Of a DNA stretch of 64,000 nucleotides, positions 53,936 to 64,000 are shown piece by piece. The notes below the pieces were generated by a model, which made no database searches, was not told the origin of the DNA, and saw nothing but the letters and a program-made list of their open reading frames with translations. Source of the DNA: Zygnema cylindricum (taxonomy: Eukaryota > Streptophyta > Zygnematophyceae > Zygnematales > Zygnemataceae); the NCBI GenBank assembly GCA_037447655.1, contig JBBHKE010002834.1:62001-126000 (forward strand), written 5' to 3'. A program made the translations under genes and the position numbers. Positions within the stretch are counted from its first letter, which is position 1. Every line of letters starts with the position of its first letter.

Positions 53936-54510
53936 TTAATCAGACACCCGGAGTTATGGGATGCATTGAAATCTTCTTATGTTAAAGCTAGTGACCAGCA
54001 TGAGTTTATAACTGCTGGTCAGATCTATGAGTATAAGTACACAGGTGGTAGCATGGTGGAATACACTAATCGGTTTCAAATGTTACTGTCAGAAAATGCA
54101 TGTTCTGGGGGGACTTTCTCCCCTTATCATCAGGCCATGATTCTCCTAAAGGGGCTTCCTAATGAATATAAAGGAGCCTCAGATGAAATGAAAAAATTGT
54201 CTAAACCTCTTTGGAATTTGCAAACAGCTATAGAGTTTATCTTGGTAGAAGAGGCTAGTGAGACAGTTTTAGGTTTGGAAAACGAGCTGTAGCATTTACG
54301 ACTCAGTTTCAGAGGGAAAGTAGATATCAAGGGAATCAGTTTAATCCTCAGTTTGTGTTTATTGCTATACTGATGGTCACTCTTTCAGAGCTTGTCCTTT
54401 GTATATAAAAGCGCTTGAAATAGGTACCTTTTGGAAAGGATGGAGACACCGCGGACCTCCCATTTCCTAAAAACCTCCGAATAAAACTGTTGCATTTTGA
54501 GCGGAGGATA
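53936..54510 (+). pseudogene. Copia-5 gag, N-terminus missing
   Basis: The frame reads RHPELWDALKSSYVKASDQH, AGQIYEYKYTGGSMVEYTNRF and YHQAMILLKGLPNEYKGA, all typical UBN2-type copia Gag. It stops at 54290 (LGLENEL). The following zinc-knuckle region (near 54360-54480) is frame-shifted. The first half of gag is replaced by the LTR fragment upstream. Confidence 0.8.
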
Positions 54511-54515
54511 CGGAA

Positions 54516-55532
54516 TTGAAGAAGAAAACGACCGAGGAAACGACACTTGATGTGCTCAGTTTTCCAAAAACTGATGACAAAGAGTTCTTCGCTCTTGCCA
54601 CACTCGACATGATGGAAGGAGAAAAGGACCTCGGATGGATAATGGATTCCGGCAGCTCTTCACACATGTGCTGGAACAAGTCTTGGTTTAAGGAGATGTC
54701 TTCTATTCCTTTACGTCAGATCTTTTATGCTTGTGGCTATGCCGTTGAATCAAATGCCAAAGGAAACATAGATCTGGATTGTGTGACAGATGGAATGGTT
54801 GTTAAAAGAACTTTGTATGATGTCTTGTATGTTCCAAAGTTCAAGAAAAAATTATTTCCTACGTCTGTAGCTGAAAGCAAAGGCTTTGAGGTTCTCCAAA
54901 AAAATGGCAAGAAAATAGTGAGCAAGAATGGAAGAGTAGCTCTAGTAGGAACTAGAGGCCCAAACTTTTTGTACCGCATGGACCTGGCTAATAAAATTGA
55001 TTTTGCGTACTCCAGTGTCCTGTGTGATAATGTTTTGTGGCATAATTGACTTGGTCATGTGCATCATGAGAGACTTACTAAGATGATAAAACATGACATG
55101 ATAGAGGGAGTCAAGCTTGGTCAACAAGAGTCTCATGTGTGTGATGGTTGTGCTCTCGGAAAGCTTCACAAGCTTCCCATATCACAAGTTTCTGATCACC
55201 GAGCCACAGATGTTTTTGGTATTATTCACTCTGATGTTTTCGGCCCTTCTAAAGTTCCCTCTCTGGGTGGCAGCCGCTTCTTTGTCACCTTTACAGAAGA
55301 TTACTCCCGGTATAGTCGCTTATACTTCATGAAGGAGAAGAGAGAAGTCTTCACTCACTTTAAGCACTACAAAATCTGGGCGGAGAAACTTTACGACAAA
55401 TCTATTATTGCTTTGCGGACGGATAATGGTGGAGAGTATGTATCTCATGCCTTTGCTGATTTTTTGAAAGAAAATGGCATCTCTCGTGAATTTACTGCTC
55501 CGTACACACCGGAACAAAATGGTGTTGCTTAA
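54516..55532 (+). pseudogene. Copia-5 protease and integrase first half
   Basis: A single frame from 54516 to 55532 has one stop (TGA at 55047, inside WHN*LGHVH, where copia has Arg). The protease site is WIMDSGSSSHMCW with Asp intact. The integrase finger (HVHHERL...CDGCALGKLHK) and core (SDVFGPSKVP, RTDNGGEYVS) keep both Asp residues. At NGVA the frame shifts by insertion into the 55474-55869 frame. Confidence 0.88.
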
Positions 55533-55869
55533 TCGTGAGAGACTTAATCGAACTTTGACTAAATGTGCTCGATCTATGATGGCCGATAGAGGTGTGGATC
55601 CAAAGTTTTGGGGGGAAGCTTTTTATTGTGCTTCCTACATCAGAAATAGATTGGAAACCCGGGCTGTTAGGGGTAAGACACCTTATGAAGTTTGGACAGG
55701 CAAAAAGCCAAATGTTAGTCATTTTAGAGTTTTTGGTAGCAAATGTTTTATCTTGGATAATTTTCCTAATTGGAAGCTTAGTCCAAAATCTGTACCCAAT
55801 GTCTTTTTAGGCTATGATGATGAATCTGCAGGTTATAGAGTGTATAATCATCAAAGAGGATGCCTTTAA
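55533..55869 (+). pseudogene. Copia-5 integrase second half
   Basis: After the shift the frame gives RERLNRTLTKCARSMMADRG (the catalytic Glu lies at this boundary), FWGEAFYCASYIRNRL and YEVWTGKKPNVSHFRVFGSKCF. A TAA ends it at 55867, and a linker with Ser/Pro-rich codons follows to 56256. Confidence 0.82.
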
Positions 55870-56267
55870 ACAGCCAGGAATATTCAAATTAAAGAAGAAA
55901 GTCAATCTGTTGACGTTTTTAACATGGATGCAGTTGAAAGGAATGAGAAAATACAAGAGTATATCATTCTTGAGCAGGTACCTTTTACTCCATCCTCTTC
56001 TACTTCTTTTACCTCTCTCCCAAATGCCTCTGGGCCGTCTAATACTCTTTTTGGAGCTGCTCCTTCTGTCGATGCTCCTCCCAATACACGCCTTGTGCGG
56101 CAATCTAGGGAACCAACAGTTCCTACGTCTGATTTTCCAGGGGGAAGAAGACAAAGCAGTCGCCTTCGAGGCGACCGAGTTGAGAGTGTCTTTTCTGCAA
56201 GCATAGGGGAGCCACTTACTATTCATGAAGTTTTTTCCGTTCCTGAAAAGTATCATTGAATCTCGGC

Positions 56268-57790
56268 TGCAAATGAAGAGATAAAGTCAATTATGGAAGC
56301 CCAAACTTGGGAACTTGTGGAGCTCCCACCGAACCGCAAAGCTATCGGTTGTAAGTGAGTCTTCAAATTAAAATTGAATCCTGATAATACAATTGAGAGA
56401 TATAAAGCTAGACTGGTTGTTAAGGGATTTAGCCAAAAAGAGGGAATTGACTATGAGGAGACCTTCTCTCCTGTGGTTCGCTTTCCTACTGTTAAAGTTT
56501 TGTTATCTCTTGCTGCAATAGAGGATATGGAATTGCATCAGATGGATGTTAAGACGACTTTCTTGCATGGTGATTTGGAGGAAGTAATTTATATGAAGCA
56601 GCCAGGGATGTATGCAGGAAAAGGGAAAGAAAATCTGGTCTGTAAACTGTTGAAGTCCCTTTATGGTCTGAAACAGGCTCCGAGGCAATGGAACCTGAAA
56701 TTAGATGAGTTTTTAACCAATCTTGGCTTTACCAGGATCAGTTCATATCACTCGGTCTATGTAATGCAAGGTGATGATGTAGTGATTTATGTGGCAGTTT
56801 ATGTAGATGATTTGCTACTGATTAGTAAATCCATCAATGAGATTAATAAAATAAAATTAGCTCTGAATTCCCGGTTTGAAATAAAAGACTTGGGTGAGGC
56901 TAAGTATATTCTAGGAATTCAAGTAGAAAGAGACAGGAAACTGAAAATTATTTATTTAACTCAAAAGGAAGCAATCAAGAACATGTTAGAAAAGTTTGGC
57001 ATGTTAAAAGCAAAGGGGAGTGCCACTCCTATGGAATTCAGGCAAAAATTTGAGGGCACGGAAACAGATGGTGGTGTTTTAGTTGATGATTTCTTAGATT
57101 CAGGGGAGGCAGATTCTATGTCCTCCATTCCTTACATGCAGATTGTCGGAAGCCTCATTTATTTCATAAACTGTACTCGTCTCGATATCGCAGCAACGGT
57201 TAGAGCCTTGAGCCGAAACCTGCAAAATCCAAAGAAGTCGGACTAAGAGGAAGCAAAGAGAGTTCTTCGTTATCTTGCATGAACTCGAAATCTTAGACTC
57301 TCTCTCGGTGGAGGGGAAGTCAAAATTCATACATGGAGCGATGCGAGCTACGGAGATATGCCCAGCCGATGGTCCACCACTGGATACATTTTGAAGATCA
57401 GAAGTGGAACTTGCTGCTGGAGCAGCAAACTTCAAAAGGTAACAGCTTTGTCTACCATGGAGGCTGAGTACATGGCTGCCAGCTCGGCAGTTAAGGAGTT
57501 ACTTTGGGTAAAGTCTCTTCTCTTAGAGCTTCTCTTTATGCAATCTGGACCACAAATAGTGTGGTGTGACAATCAAGCAGCAATTGCTATTCCATCTAAT
57601 CCCATTCATCACTTTAAGAGTAAACACATTGATATCAAGCTACATTTTGTAATAGAAAAGGAGATGGGAAAAGTCCTTAAGTTGAGTTATTTACCGGATG
57701 AGCAAATGGTGGCTCATATGATGACAAAACCTTTACCTGCTCCCAAATTGAAGTTATGTAAAGAGGCATGTGGACTGAGTGACTAGCAGA
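56268..57790 (+). pseudogene. Copia-5 reverse transcriptase and RNase H
   Basis: Apart from stops, one frame covers RT and RNase [55 protein letters not shown] and the intact catalytic box VYVDDLLLISKS. RNase H: THTWSDASYGD-like [34 protein letters not shown] and the normal C-terminus CKEACGLSD ending at 57786. Stops: TGA near 56356, TAA near 57244, TGA near 57282. The polypurine tract TTTAGGGGAG (57800-57809) follows. Confidence 0.9.
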
Positions 57791-57809
57791 GTCTAAAGCT
57801 TTAGGGGAG

Positions 57810-58650
57810 TGTTGTTTTTAGAAAGCTTTCGTGCTCTCTATGCCTCAGTTGTGAGGGAGAGAGAGCTATTCAGGACTTAAGCTATTTTTGGTTGAGTTTG
57901 GTTCAGTGGTTACCAAAATTAGTGTGACAGTGAAGTTGGGAGTTCACGGTTCATTCACACTTGGGACACGCGTCGTCACTTGAGAGAAATGGGTGAGTAT
58001 GTCCTCCGTGGACGTACGGAAATTCGGCAGGACCACAAGACTTCGTGAAGTCAGTTCTACGGTGCCAAATCCTCTAGTCGGACGGTTGACAGCTGCCGCC
58101 AACAAATACTGACGAGGCGTGACTAGATCACTATCACTTTCCGTTGTCTGAACTCCAATGTAAATATTTGGTAGAATAGAATTTTGTTTGTAGTGAATTA
58201 GTTGTTTAGTGTTGAGAATGTGGTTTATGACATACCTTCAGTACACAGGTATACTCATACTATTTGTTGTGTTAGAATGTTATATGTACAGCAGGAATGC
58301 CTCCGTACAACTTAGTGTAGTTTCGGTGTATAGAAGTAGGACTTAGTGAATTTGATTCATTAGGAACAAATGATATGAAAACTGTACACTCAGTTTTATG
58401 TAATTTCGTTTCTGCATATCTCACAGATCTGTGAGCAGAATTCATTGAAATTTTGTGTGTGTGTTCCTTTGTATGTTATCTACACTGTGGTAAATTTCAA
58501 GACCATTGGATCATTTTTTGAAAGTTATAGTCTGTCAAAGTTACTGTTCAACCATCGGTATTTGTGGAAGCTTCCCCTTTTGATTTGTTCTATGATGACT
58601 ACTGCTGCATCTTCTTCATCTTCAGTGCCAGCAGTTGTCTCAGAACAACA
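57810..58650 (+). mobile_element. 3' LTR of Copia-5
   Basis: The 841-bp LTR follows the polypurine tract and ends CAGAACAACA. It differs from the 5' LTR by scattered substitutions and a short length change in the Ser-codon stretch near its end. The target duplication CTTTC follows at 58651-58655. Confidence 0.92.
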
Positions 58651-59209
58651 CTTTCTCACCTCTATATGTGGCGACTTTGGGAAAGGGAAGTATATGAGCC
58701 TTACCTTGAGCACAGCCACTATATTCATCCATCATTTTATTATCCCCAAACTGAATGCCTTTTACTTCCCCAAGTTTTTTTATTTCCCTCAACCTATCAA
58801 AATGCACATGCCCTAATCGCTTATGCCAAATCATCAACTTAGGAACACCAACATAGTAAGCATTCTTTTTTTCATTACTCAGTTTAAGCCTAAACATTCA
58901 TTGGCTACCTTTATCTGCCGTGAAGTAAACTTCATCCCCATACTTAGCTCTAAAGACTCTCTTTCTAGTGAAGGTATCAAACTCTTTGTCATCTAACACA
59001 TACGTAGAGACAAGATTTTTCCTCAGCTGAGGAATGTAGAGTACATTTGAGAAGGTGAGTATGGAAGTCTTTCCCTCCACTAAGACTTTCAAATCTACCG
59101 ATCCCTCTAGATCTGTTGTAACCACTCTCCCATCCCCATACTCTATCTCTATAGTAGGGATTTTCCTTAGCTTAGTAAATAGATGCTTATCACGACACAT
59201 ATGCAACTC
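58651..59209 (-). pseudogene. Copia-4 pol, upstream part (protease remnant and integrase finger)
   Basis: Minus-strand frames 59206-58898 (CRDKHLFTKLRKIPTIEIEYGDGRVV, LYIPQLRKNLVST) and 58897-58651 (IWHKRLGHVHFDRLREIK, YSGCAQGKAH) match Copia-2. The LTR end is followed by GAGTTGCATATGTGTCG, which reads MEVSELH-like codons running straight into MCRDK. All of gag and the protease Asp are therefore deleted, and the join keeps the frame. Confidence 0.82.
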
Positions 59210-59877
59210 TGAGACCTCTATAGGTCCATAGAGTAGATAGCTTACACGAAGCTACTAGGATAACCCTTACCCCTTTAAGTTTCAACAAGAATAACTATCA
59301 CCGTGACAGACAAAAACTCTGACCACCTTCACCCTTGTGAAGGCAAGACTCCTTTGAGTTTATAGCAAAAAGAATCTTTGAATTTGCTCTCTTGAGCATT
59401 AAGTTATGGCTGGTCAAAAATGACCTTTATATTTACAATCTCTCTTACATAGAGGTACCTCAATACCACTAAGTCTTTGTCTGCCTACTCACGACTACCT
59501 AATACTTAACCCTAGTCTAATAGGGACACTATATAGTACAAGAAGGTATAATGGGCGATGTACTTATTGTACGTCAATTGTATGATACAGTCTACAAGGT
59601 AACACCTCTCAAATTGGGAGCCATGGTTCCTCCTCCCATCTTCTCTGGTATCAAATAATGCGGCGCCACGTGGAACCGCGTGACGCTATCTCCGAATGCC
59701 GCCAAAATCTCACTTCGGGTGGCGGCTACAATGTTGGCCGTCCGATCAAAATATATTTAACACGGTTCAGATTGGCGTACGTGCATGAATTGTTCCTCTT
59801 CGTTAGTTTGGTATTAATTAGCCGATTGATTAATGTTTACATATCTTTGAAATCCGTACCGTGTATTTGAAATTCGG
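59210..59877 (-). mobile_element. 5' LTR of Copia-4 (B-type), interrupted by Copia-6
   Basis: The minus strand ends in GAGGTCTCA at 59210. It carries the palindrome (59536-59572) and a GCGCCACGTGG box near 59665. Upstream, at 59878, another LTR end begins, so the U3 start of this LTR must lie beyond Copia-6 and outside the window. Confidence 0.72.
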
Positions 59878-60768
59878 TGGTCTCCATTAACCCACAGAAT
59901 GAGCAACCTATGTCAAGCCTCTAGGATTATATTTGACCCTTTCACTTTCCCACTGATTAAGTGCTGCCCAGGCACACAAATATTCTAACCACCCTCAACC
60001 CTTTAAGGAGAAGGCTCTCTTGAGTAAAACGCAAAAAGAATCACAAAATTTTCTCCCTTGAGCAGTAAGTTATGGTTGGCCCACGATGGCCTATAAATAC
60101 ATTAGGTCACTTGGAGAGAGGCACCTCAAACACGCTAAGTCCTTTAACTCCTACTCACAAATACTTACTTCTATACCCTTGGCCAATCAAAAGGGTGTAT
60201 AGTACAAGAAGGTACAATGGCCGATTGTACTTCTTGTACGGCCATTGTACAACATGCCTTTCTGGTTGACACTTGTCAACATGGGAGCCATCGTTCCTCC
60301 TCCCAACCTATTGGAGTCCAATGATGTGGCGCCAGTGGCACAGCGCGCCGCTATGTTCAAAAGCCGCCAAAGATTCATTCGGGTTTGGCGGGTGCGAGGA
60401 CGTCTGTCCGATTGTGTATTTTACACGGTTAGATTCGCGTCCGCAAGCCCTGTTTGACTATATATGCTGTTTCGTTAATTTTGAAATGTTTTAATAAAAG
60501 TGATGTTTTGCGTTACACTTTAAATACATAGCAAACTGAATACATGTATCGTTCAGTTAATGTCTTAATCGTTAAAGCGTACGTCTATATAATACTATGT
60601 AGACCCATGTTCAAATTTCGTTCAAGGTAACATTTTGGCAATTTATCAATCTGTCTACCTGTCTGCCTATTTCTTTCTGTCTATGGCGGCAACCATGGTG
60701 ACTCTCTCTCTCTCTCTACACTTTAGTGTCTAAATTAAGAAGTGAATATTATTTACTTCTTTTCAACA
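59878..60768 (-). mobile_element. 3' LTR of Copia-6
   Basis: The 891-bp LTR starts TGTTGAAAAGAAG after the tract TTAAATGGAG and ends near TTAATGGAGACCA on the minus strand. It holds the palindrome (60202-60239), with arms GTACAAGAAG and CTTCTTGTAC, and a weak tRNA-like module (60555-60635). Confidence 0.75.
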
Positions 60769-60778
60769 CTCCATTTAA

Positions 60779-62074
60779 TTATTTGTCAACTTTTAATTTA
60801 AGTCCACAAATTTCTCTGCAAAATTTTAACTTAGGAGAAGGTACTGGTTTTGTCATCATGTCTGCAATCATCTCTTCATCACTTTTATGAACCAGTTTAA
60901 TTATTATATTCTCAATCTTCTCTCTGGCAAAGCTTAGTCTTATATCCATATGTATAGCTTTGAAATGTTGTTTTGGATTAGCTGCGATAGAGATACCAAC
61001 TTGATTATCACAAAAGACATTATGAGTCCCAGATTTCATGAACCCAAGTTCTTCGAGTAGAGATTTTACCCACATTAATTCTTTAGTGGCAGCACATGAA
61101 GCCATGTATTCAGCCTCCATGGTGGACTGAGCAACTACTTTTTGTTGTTTGCTACTCCAATAGCATGCACCAAATCCAATTTGCAACACATATCCAGTTG
61201 TACATCGTCTCAAAGGTACATCCCCATAACTGGCATCACTCAAAGTGGTGATGTCAGTGTGCTCCCCTCCCAAATGCAACGATAATTCCCTTGTTCCGAC
61301 CAAATATCTCATCACTCTTTTGGCTGCTTCCCAGTCTATTTTCCTAGGTTCATTTAGACTCCTGGTGAGAACGCCTACAGCCACAGCTATGTCCGGACGT
61401 GTACAATTCATAAAGTAAATTAAACCGCCTACAGTTTGCCTATAAGGAATTCCTTCCATAAACCTCTTTTCTTCCTCATCCATCTTATTATTCAAATTCA
61501 ATATCCCTCCCTCTTCACTCCCCTCCGATACTTTCTTTAGATCCATGGGAGTTGTACACCCATTTGCTTTCACTATTTGAAAATTTTCTAGCATATTAGT
61601 GATAATTTTTTTCTGAGTGAGTCTTATACTTCTATTCCCTTTATCCCTCTCCATTTGAATCCCCAAAATGTATTTTGCTTCGCCGAGATCTTTGATGTCA
61701 AACCGACTTCTCAGATCCTGTTTGAGTTTGTTAATTTTATCAAAGGACTTACTTAAGATTAACAAATCATCAACATAAATAACAATAAATATCACTCCTT
61801 TTTCATCCTCAAATATATATATAGAGTGATCTGAACTTATTCTAATGCATCCCAAACTTGTCAGAAATTCGTTCAATTTTATGTTCCATTGCCTCGGGGC
61901 TTGTTTAAGGCCATAAAGTGATTTTATCAGTTTGCACACCTTTTTTTCTCCTCCAATTTCCACAAATCCTTCCGGTTGCCTCATGGAGATATCTTCTTCC
62001 AAAACTCCGTGTAAGAATGCGGTCTTAATATCTATCTGGTGTATTTCCATATCCTGAACTGCGGCTAAACTCAA
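60779..62074 (-). CDS. Copia-6 RT main part and RNase H (open frame)
   Basis: The 431-codon frame covers RT from MDIEIHQ-like [19 protein letters not shown] through [16 protein letters not shown] and the catalytic box [12 protein letters not shown] to RNase H ([38 protein letters not shown]) and a full C-terminus ([14 protein letters not shown]). It is intact to the normal stop. The first Met is only the first start after a frameshift near 62060; the rest of RT lies in the 62294-62025 frame. Confidence 0.88.
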   Translation of the reverse strand: MSLAAVQDMEIHQIDIKTAFLHGVLEEDISMRQPEGFVEIGGEKKVCKLIKSLYGLKQAPRQWNIKLNEFLTSLGCIRISSDHSIYIFEDEKGVIFIVIYVDDLLILSKSFDKINKLKQDLRSRFDIKDLGEAKYILGIQMERDKGNRSIRLTQKKIITNMLENFQIVKANGCTTPMDLKKVSEGSEEGGILNLNNKMDEEEKRFMEGIPYRQTVGGLIYFMNCTRPDIAVAVGVLTRSLNEPRKIDWEAAKRVMRYLVGTRELSLHLGGEHTDITTLSDASYGDVPLRRCTTGYVLQIGFGACYWSSKQQKVVAQSTMEAEYMASCAATKELMWVKSLLEELGFMKSGTHNVFCDNQVGISIAANPKQHFKAIHMDIRLSFAREKIENIIIKLVHKSDEEMIADMMTKPVPSPKLKFCREICGLKLKVDK

Positions 62075-62294
62075 GGATTTTGACAGAAAGGAATCTGACT
62101 ACGGGTGCAAAGCTTTCTTCATAGTCTATTCTTTCTTTCTGGGTATAACCTGTAGCTACCAACCTAGCTTTATATCTTTCAATGGTATTATTTGGGTTTA
62201 GTTTAACCTTAAAAACCCACTTAAATCCAATCGGTTTTCTGTCCGATAGACAATCTACCAACTCCCATGTATTGGCTTCCATGTTAGAGGCCAT
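62025..62294 (-). pseudogene. Copia-6 RT N-terminal part
   Basis: The frame gives [40 protein letters not shown] and [20 protein letters not shown], the start of copia RT. It shifts near 62060 relative to the main RT frame. Confidence 0.82.
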
Positions 62295-62348
62295 TTTTTC
62301 ATTGATGGCAGTGATCCACGTGGTGCTTTCTGGGGTATTTATGGCCTC

Positions 62349-63311
62349 TTAGTATGTATGAGGTTCTTCTGGGTGAGACATCTTAGTGAGTTTGTTATTT
62401 ACATGTCTTTCTTGAAGCCGTTTACTACTTTTTCCTCCTTCAAAATTTGACGCCGGTATAGAAGGCATCCTCGGGTTTCGTTTAGGAAGATTTCCATCTC
62501 CCCCATCTTCCAATTCCGGTGTTTGATCCAGTTCCTCGTTAGTTTCCATTTCGTATTGTGGTGTTACCTCGGATGTTGTCTTTTCGTCTTTCTCCTTCAA
62601 TACATCTGCAGATTTTTCCTTCTCCCTGTCTTCCTTCTCTTCATTTCCCAAGTCAAAGTCAAAATACTGACCCGATTCAAATCTGATTTTGACATCTTTG
62701 TTATATTTGAATTGGTCAATAGACTTTACTTCATTCATCAGCACTATGTGTTTTACCAAAATGATATCTTTCTTTTTCAAGTCATACACTCGATATCCTT
62801 TTGTGCTCTCATCATATCCTACAAGATATCTTGGTTTCCCTCTTCTCTCTAACTTCCATTTAGTCTTATCGGAATCCAAACTGTAGACTTGACTTCCGAA
62901 CACTCTCAAACTAGAAAAATCTGGTTTTCTTCCTGTCCACCTTTCATACGGAGTTTCCTCCTTATTTGCCGAAGTTAGCACTCTATTTTTGATAAAGTTA
63001 GCATAGTATCAGACTTAGCCCAAAAGTGCAATCCTATTCTTTTATTTGTTAGCATACTTTTGGACTTATCTCCTAAATATCTATTCACTCTTTCTGCTAC
63101 TCCATTTTGTTCTGGATTATAAGGAACAACTTTCTCATGATATATTTCTTTTTCTTAAGAAATTATTCAAATTCCTTTGAGGTGTATTCTTTTCCATTAT
63201 CCTTTGTTATCTCTTTTATTGAGGTTTCATGTAATTTTTCACTCCATACTTTGTATTCTTTGAAACATCTTAGTACCTCTGACTTATCTCTAAGAAAATA
63301 TACCTTAGTGT
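62349..63311 (-). pseudogene. Copia-6 integrase end and linker, cut by another LTR
   Basis: The frame 62981-62349 holds YERWTGRKPDFSSLRVFGSQ and YLVGYDESTKGYRVYDLKKKD, then an acidic Lys/Glu linker. Upstream, to 63311, the minus strand reads broken integrase core (NGVAERVNRYL, EYTSKEF, TKVYFLRDKSEVLRCFKEY). An LTR end abuts at 63312, so the zinc finger, protease and gag are not in the window. Confidence 0.8.
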
Positions 63312-64000
63312 TGTTGTCCATAGCCTATTGCAGCCATGGACTACTTTCGGAAGCACCACAGACTACCTCTCAAACAGCTCTGTTTCAGACAACACACATT
63401 ACTCCACAATAAATAAAGTCCCCTCAAACTGCACCTATAGTCAGTATATTATAGAAAATGTAAGCTCCTAAAGTTACAGCCAAATCCAGTAAAGAATCTA
63501 GTAGATTTAAGCTCCAAAGTTTCACAAAAACAACTGACAACTTCACAAACTAACCACTTAGACCTCTCACAGAATCTTACAGAAATAACATAATAGAATG
63601 AAATTGCACACACATATAGAATCTATATCATACAATAACTTCACAAAGTTTCACATGAAAACACCAAACAAGGTGATCACACCAACAGGTCAAAGATGTA
63701 GAAAACAATTTGCCATTACTTTGATAAACTTGACTGTGATACTCAAAATATTCTAAAACCTACAAGTTATACTCACAGAGTTCACTACTGAATGAACAGA
63801 GGCATACCAACCGTACGGTATCTACCATCTACACTAATAAACCAATTAGCAAAAAGACAAACCTATGTTGTACAGAATATTTACACCGACATCCCCACAA
63901 TCTTCCTACGTCAAAAGGCAAGCTACCACTAAGTAACCACTAAACAAATATCATTACTCAGAATCTATACTATTCATATTATCCGCAACTGCGACAGCTG
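63312..64000 (-). mobile_element. T-type copia LTR, runs out of the window
   Basis: The minus strand ends GGACAACA at 63312, preceded by an ATG (GCTGCAATAGGCTATGG), again an LTR that ends in gag start codons. Farther upstream it has GTAAATATTC and CCGTACGG...GGTATGCCTC in the same order as the Copia-5 LTR. The LTR start lies beyond 64000. Confidence 0.6.

Noticed and set aside
57810-58650. An independent 5' LTR of another element starting at 57810
   Set aside because: The polypurine tract before it, the matching 5' LTR at 52833 and the CTTTC duplication show it is the 3' LTR of Copia-5.
1-64000. CRISPR array, bacterial operon, rRNA or organelle segment
   Set aside because: No regularly spaced repeat arrays, no ribosome-binding-site gene chains and no rRNA or organelle genes were seen. 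Spliced introns and LTR elements mark plant nuclear DNA.

Overview
The window comes from the nuclear genome of a plant: most likely a land plant with a large, transposon-rich genome, and probably not a typical compact angiosperm. The evidence is a spliced plant subtilase gene with GT-AG introns, an S-P-P-P extensin-like tail, Ty3 elements with a chromodomain or an initiator-tRNA-Met primer site, and dense nested Ty1/copia elements. I cannot name the species from sequence alone. Element names below (Copia-1 to Copia-6, Gypsy-1 to Gypsy-3) are labels for this report only.

1-8,640: one host gene on the minus strand, a secreted subtilisin-like serine protease (S8A/SBT type). I rebuilt 12 exons by joining splice sites; all phases close and the frame stays open for 3,199 nt. 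The last exon finishes the fibronectin-III-like domain and then runs straight into a proline-rich tail of about 270 residues that leaves the window. The G-rich plus-strand frames at 1-884 are the complement of this tail. A TATA box lies 61 bp upstream of the start codon.

8,640-13,980: AT-rich DNA without a recognisable gene. It holds a 547-bp element with perfect 30-bp terminal inverted repeats and a short 26-bp tandem array.

13,980-30,190: decayed Copia-1 (plus) broken by a solo LTR; a Ty3 chromovirus, Gypsy-1 (minus), with active-site substitutions; and Copia-2 (plus), which has a foreign LTR inside gag and loses its RNase H end.

30,190-39,850: a pair of about 0.96-kb inverted arms (Ty3 LTR plus adjoining DNA) around Copia-3 (minus, two 1,022-bp LTRs, almost open frame), then a chimeric stretch with a copia integrase fragment.

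39,850-49,470: Gypsy-2 (plus, canonical PBS and PPT, internal deletions, a copia LTR fragment inside integrase) and remnant Gypsy-3 (plus).

49,470-64,000: a nest. Copia-4 (minus) is split by Copia-5 (plus, complete, 5-bp target duplication); the Copia-4 LTR is split by Copia-6 (minus), whose integrase is in turn interrupted by another LTR that leaves the window.

No transposon reading frame here looks fully functional. The most interesting signals are: (a) the protease/extensin-like fusion; (b) copia families whose gag frame starts inside the LTR and crosses a primer site matching the anticodon arm of initiator tRNA-Met; (c) a palindrome kept in eight copia LTRs while its arm sequence changes; and (d) antisense tRNA-like modules in those LTRs.
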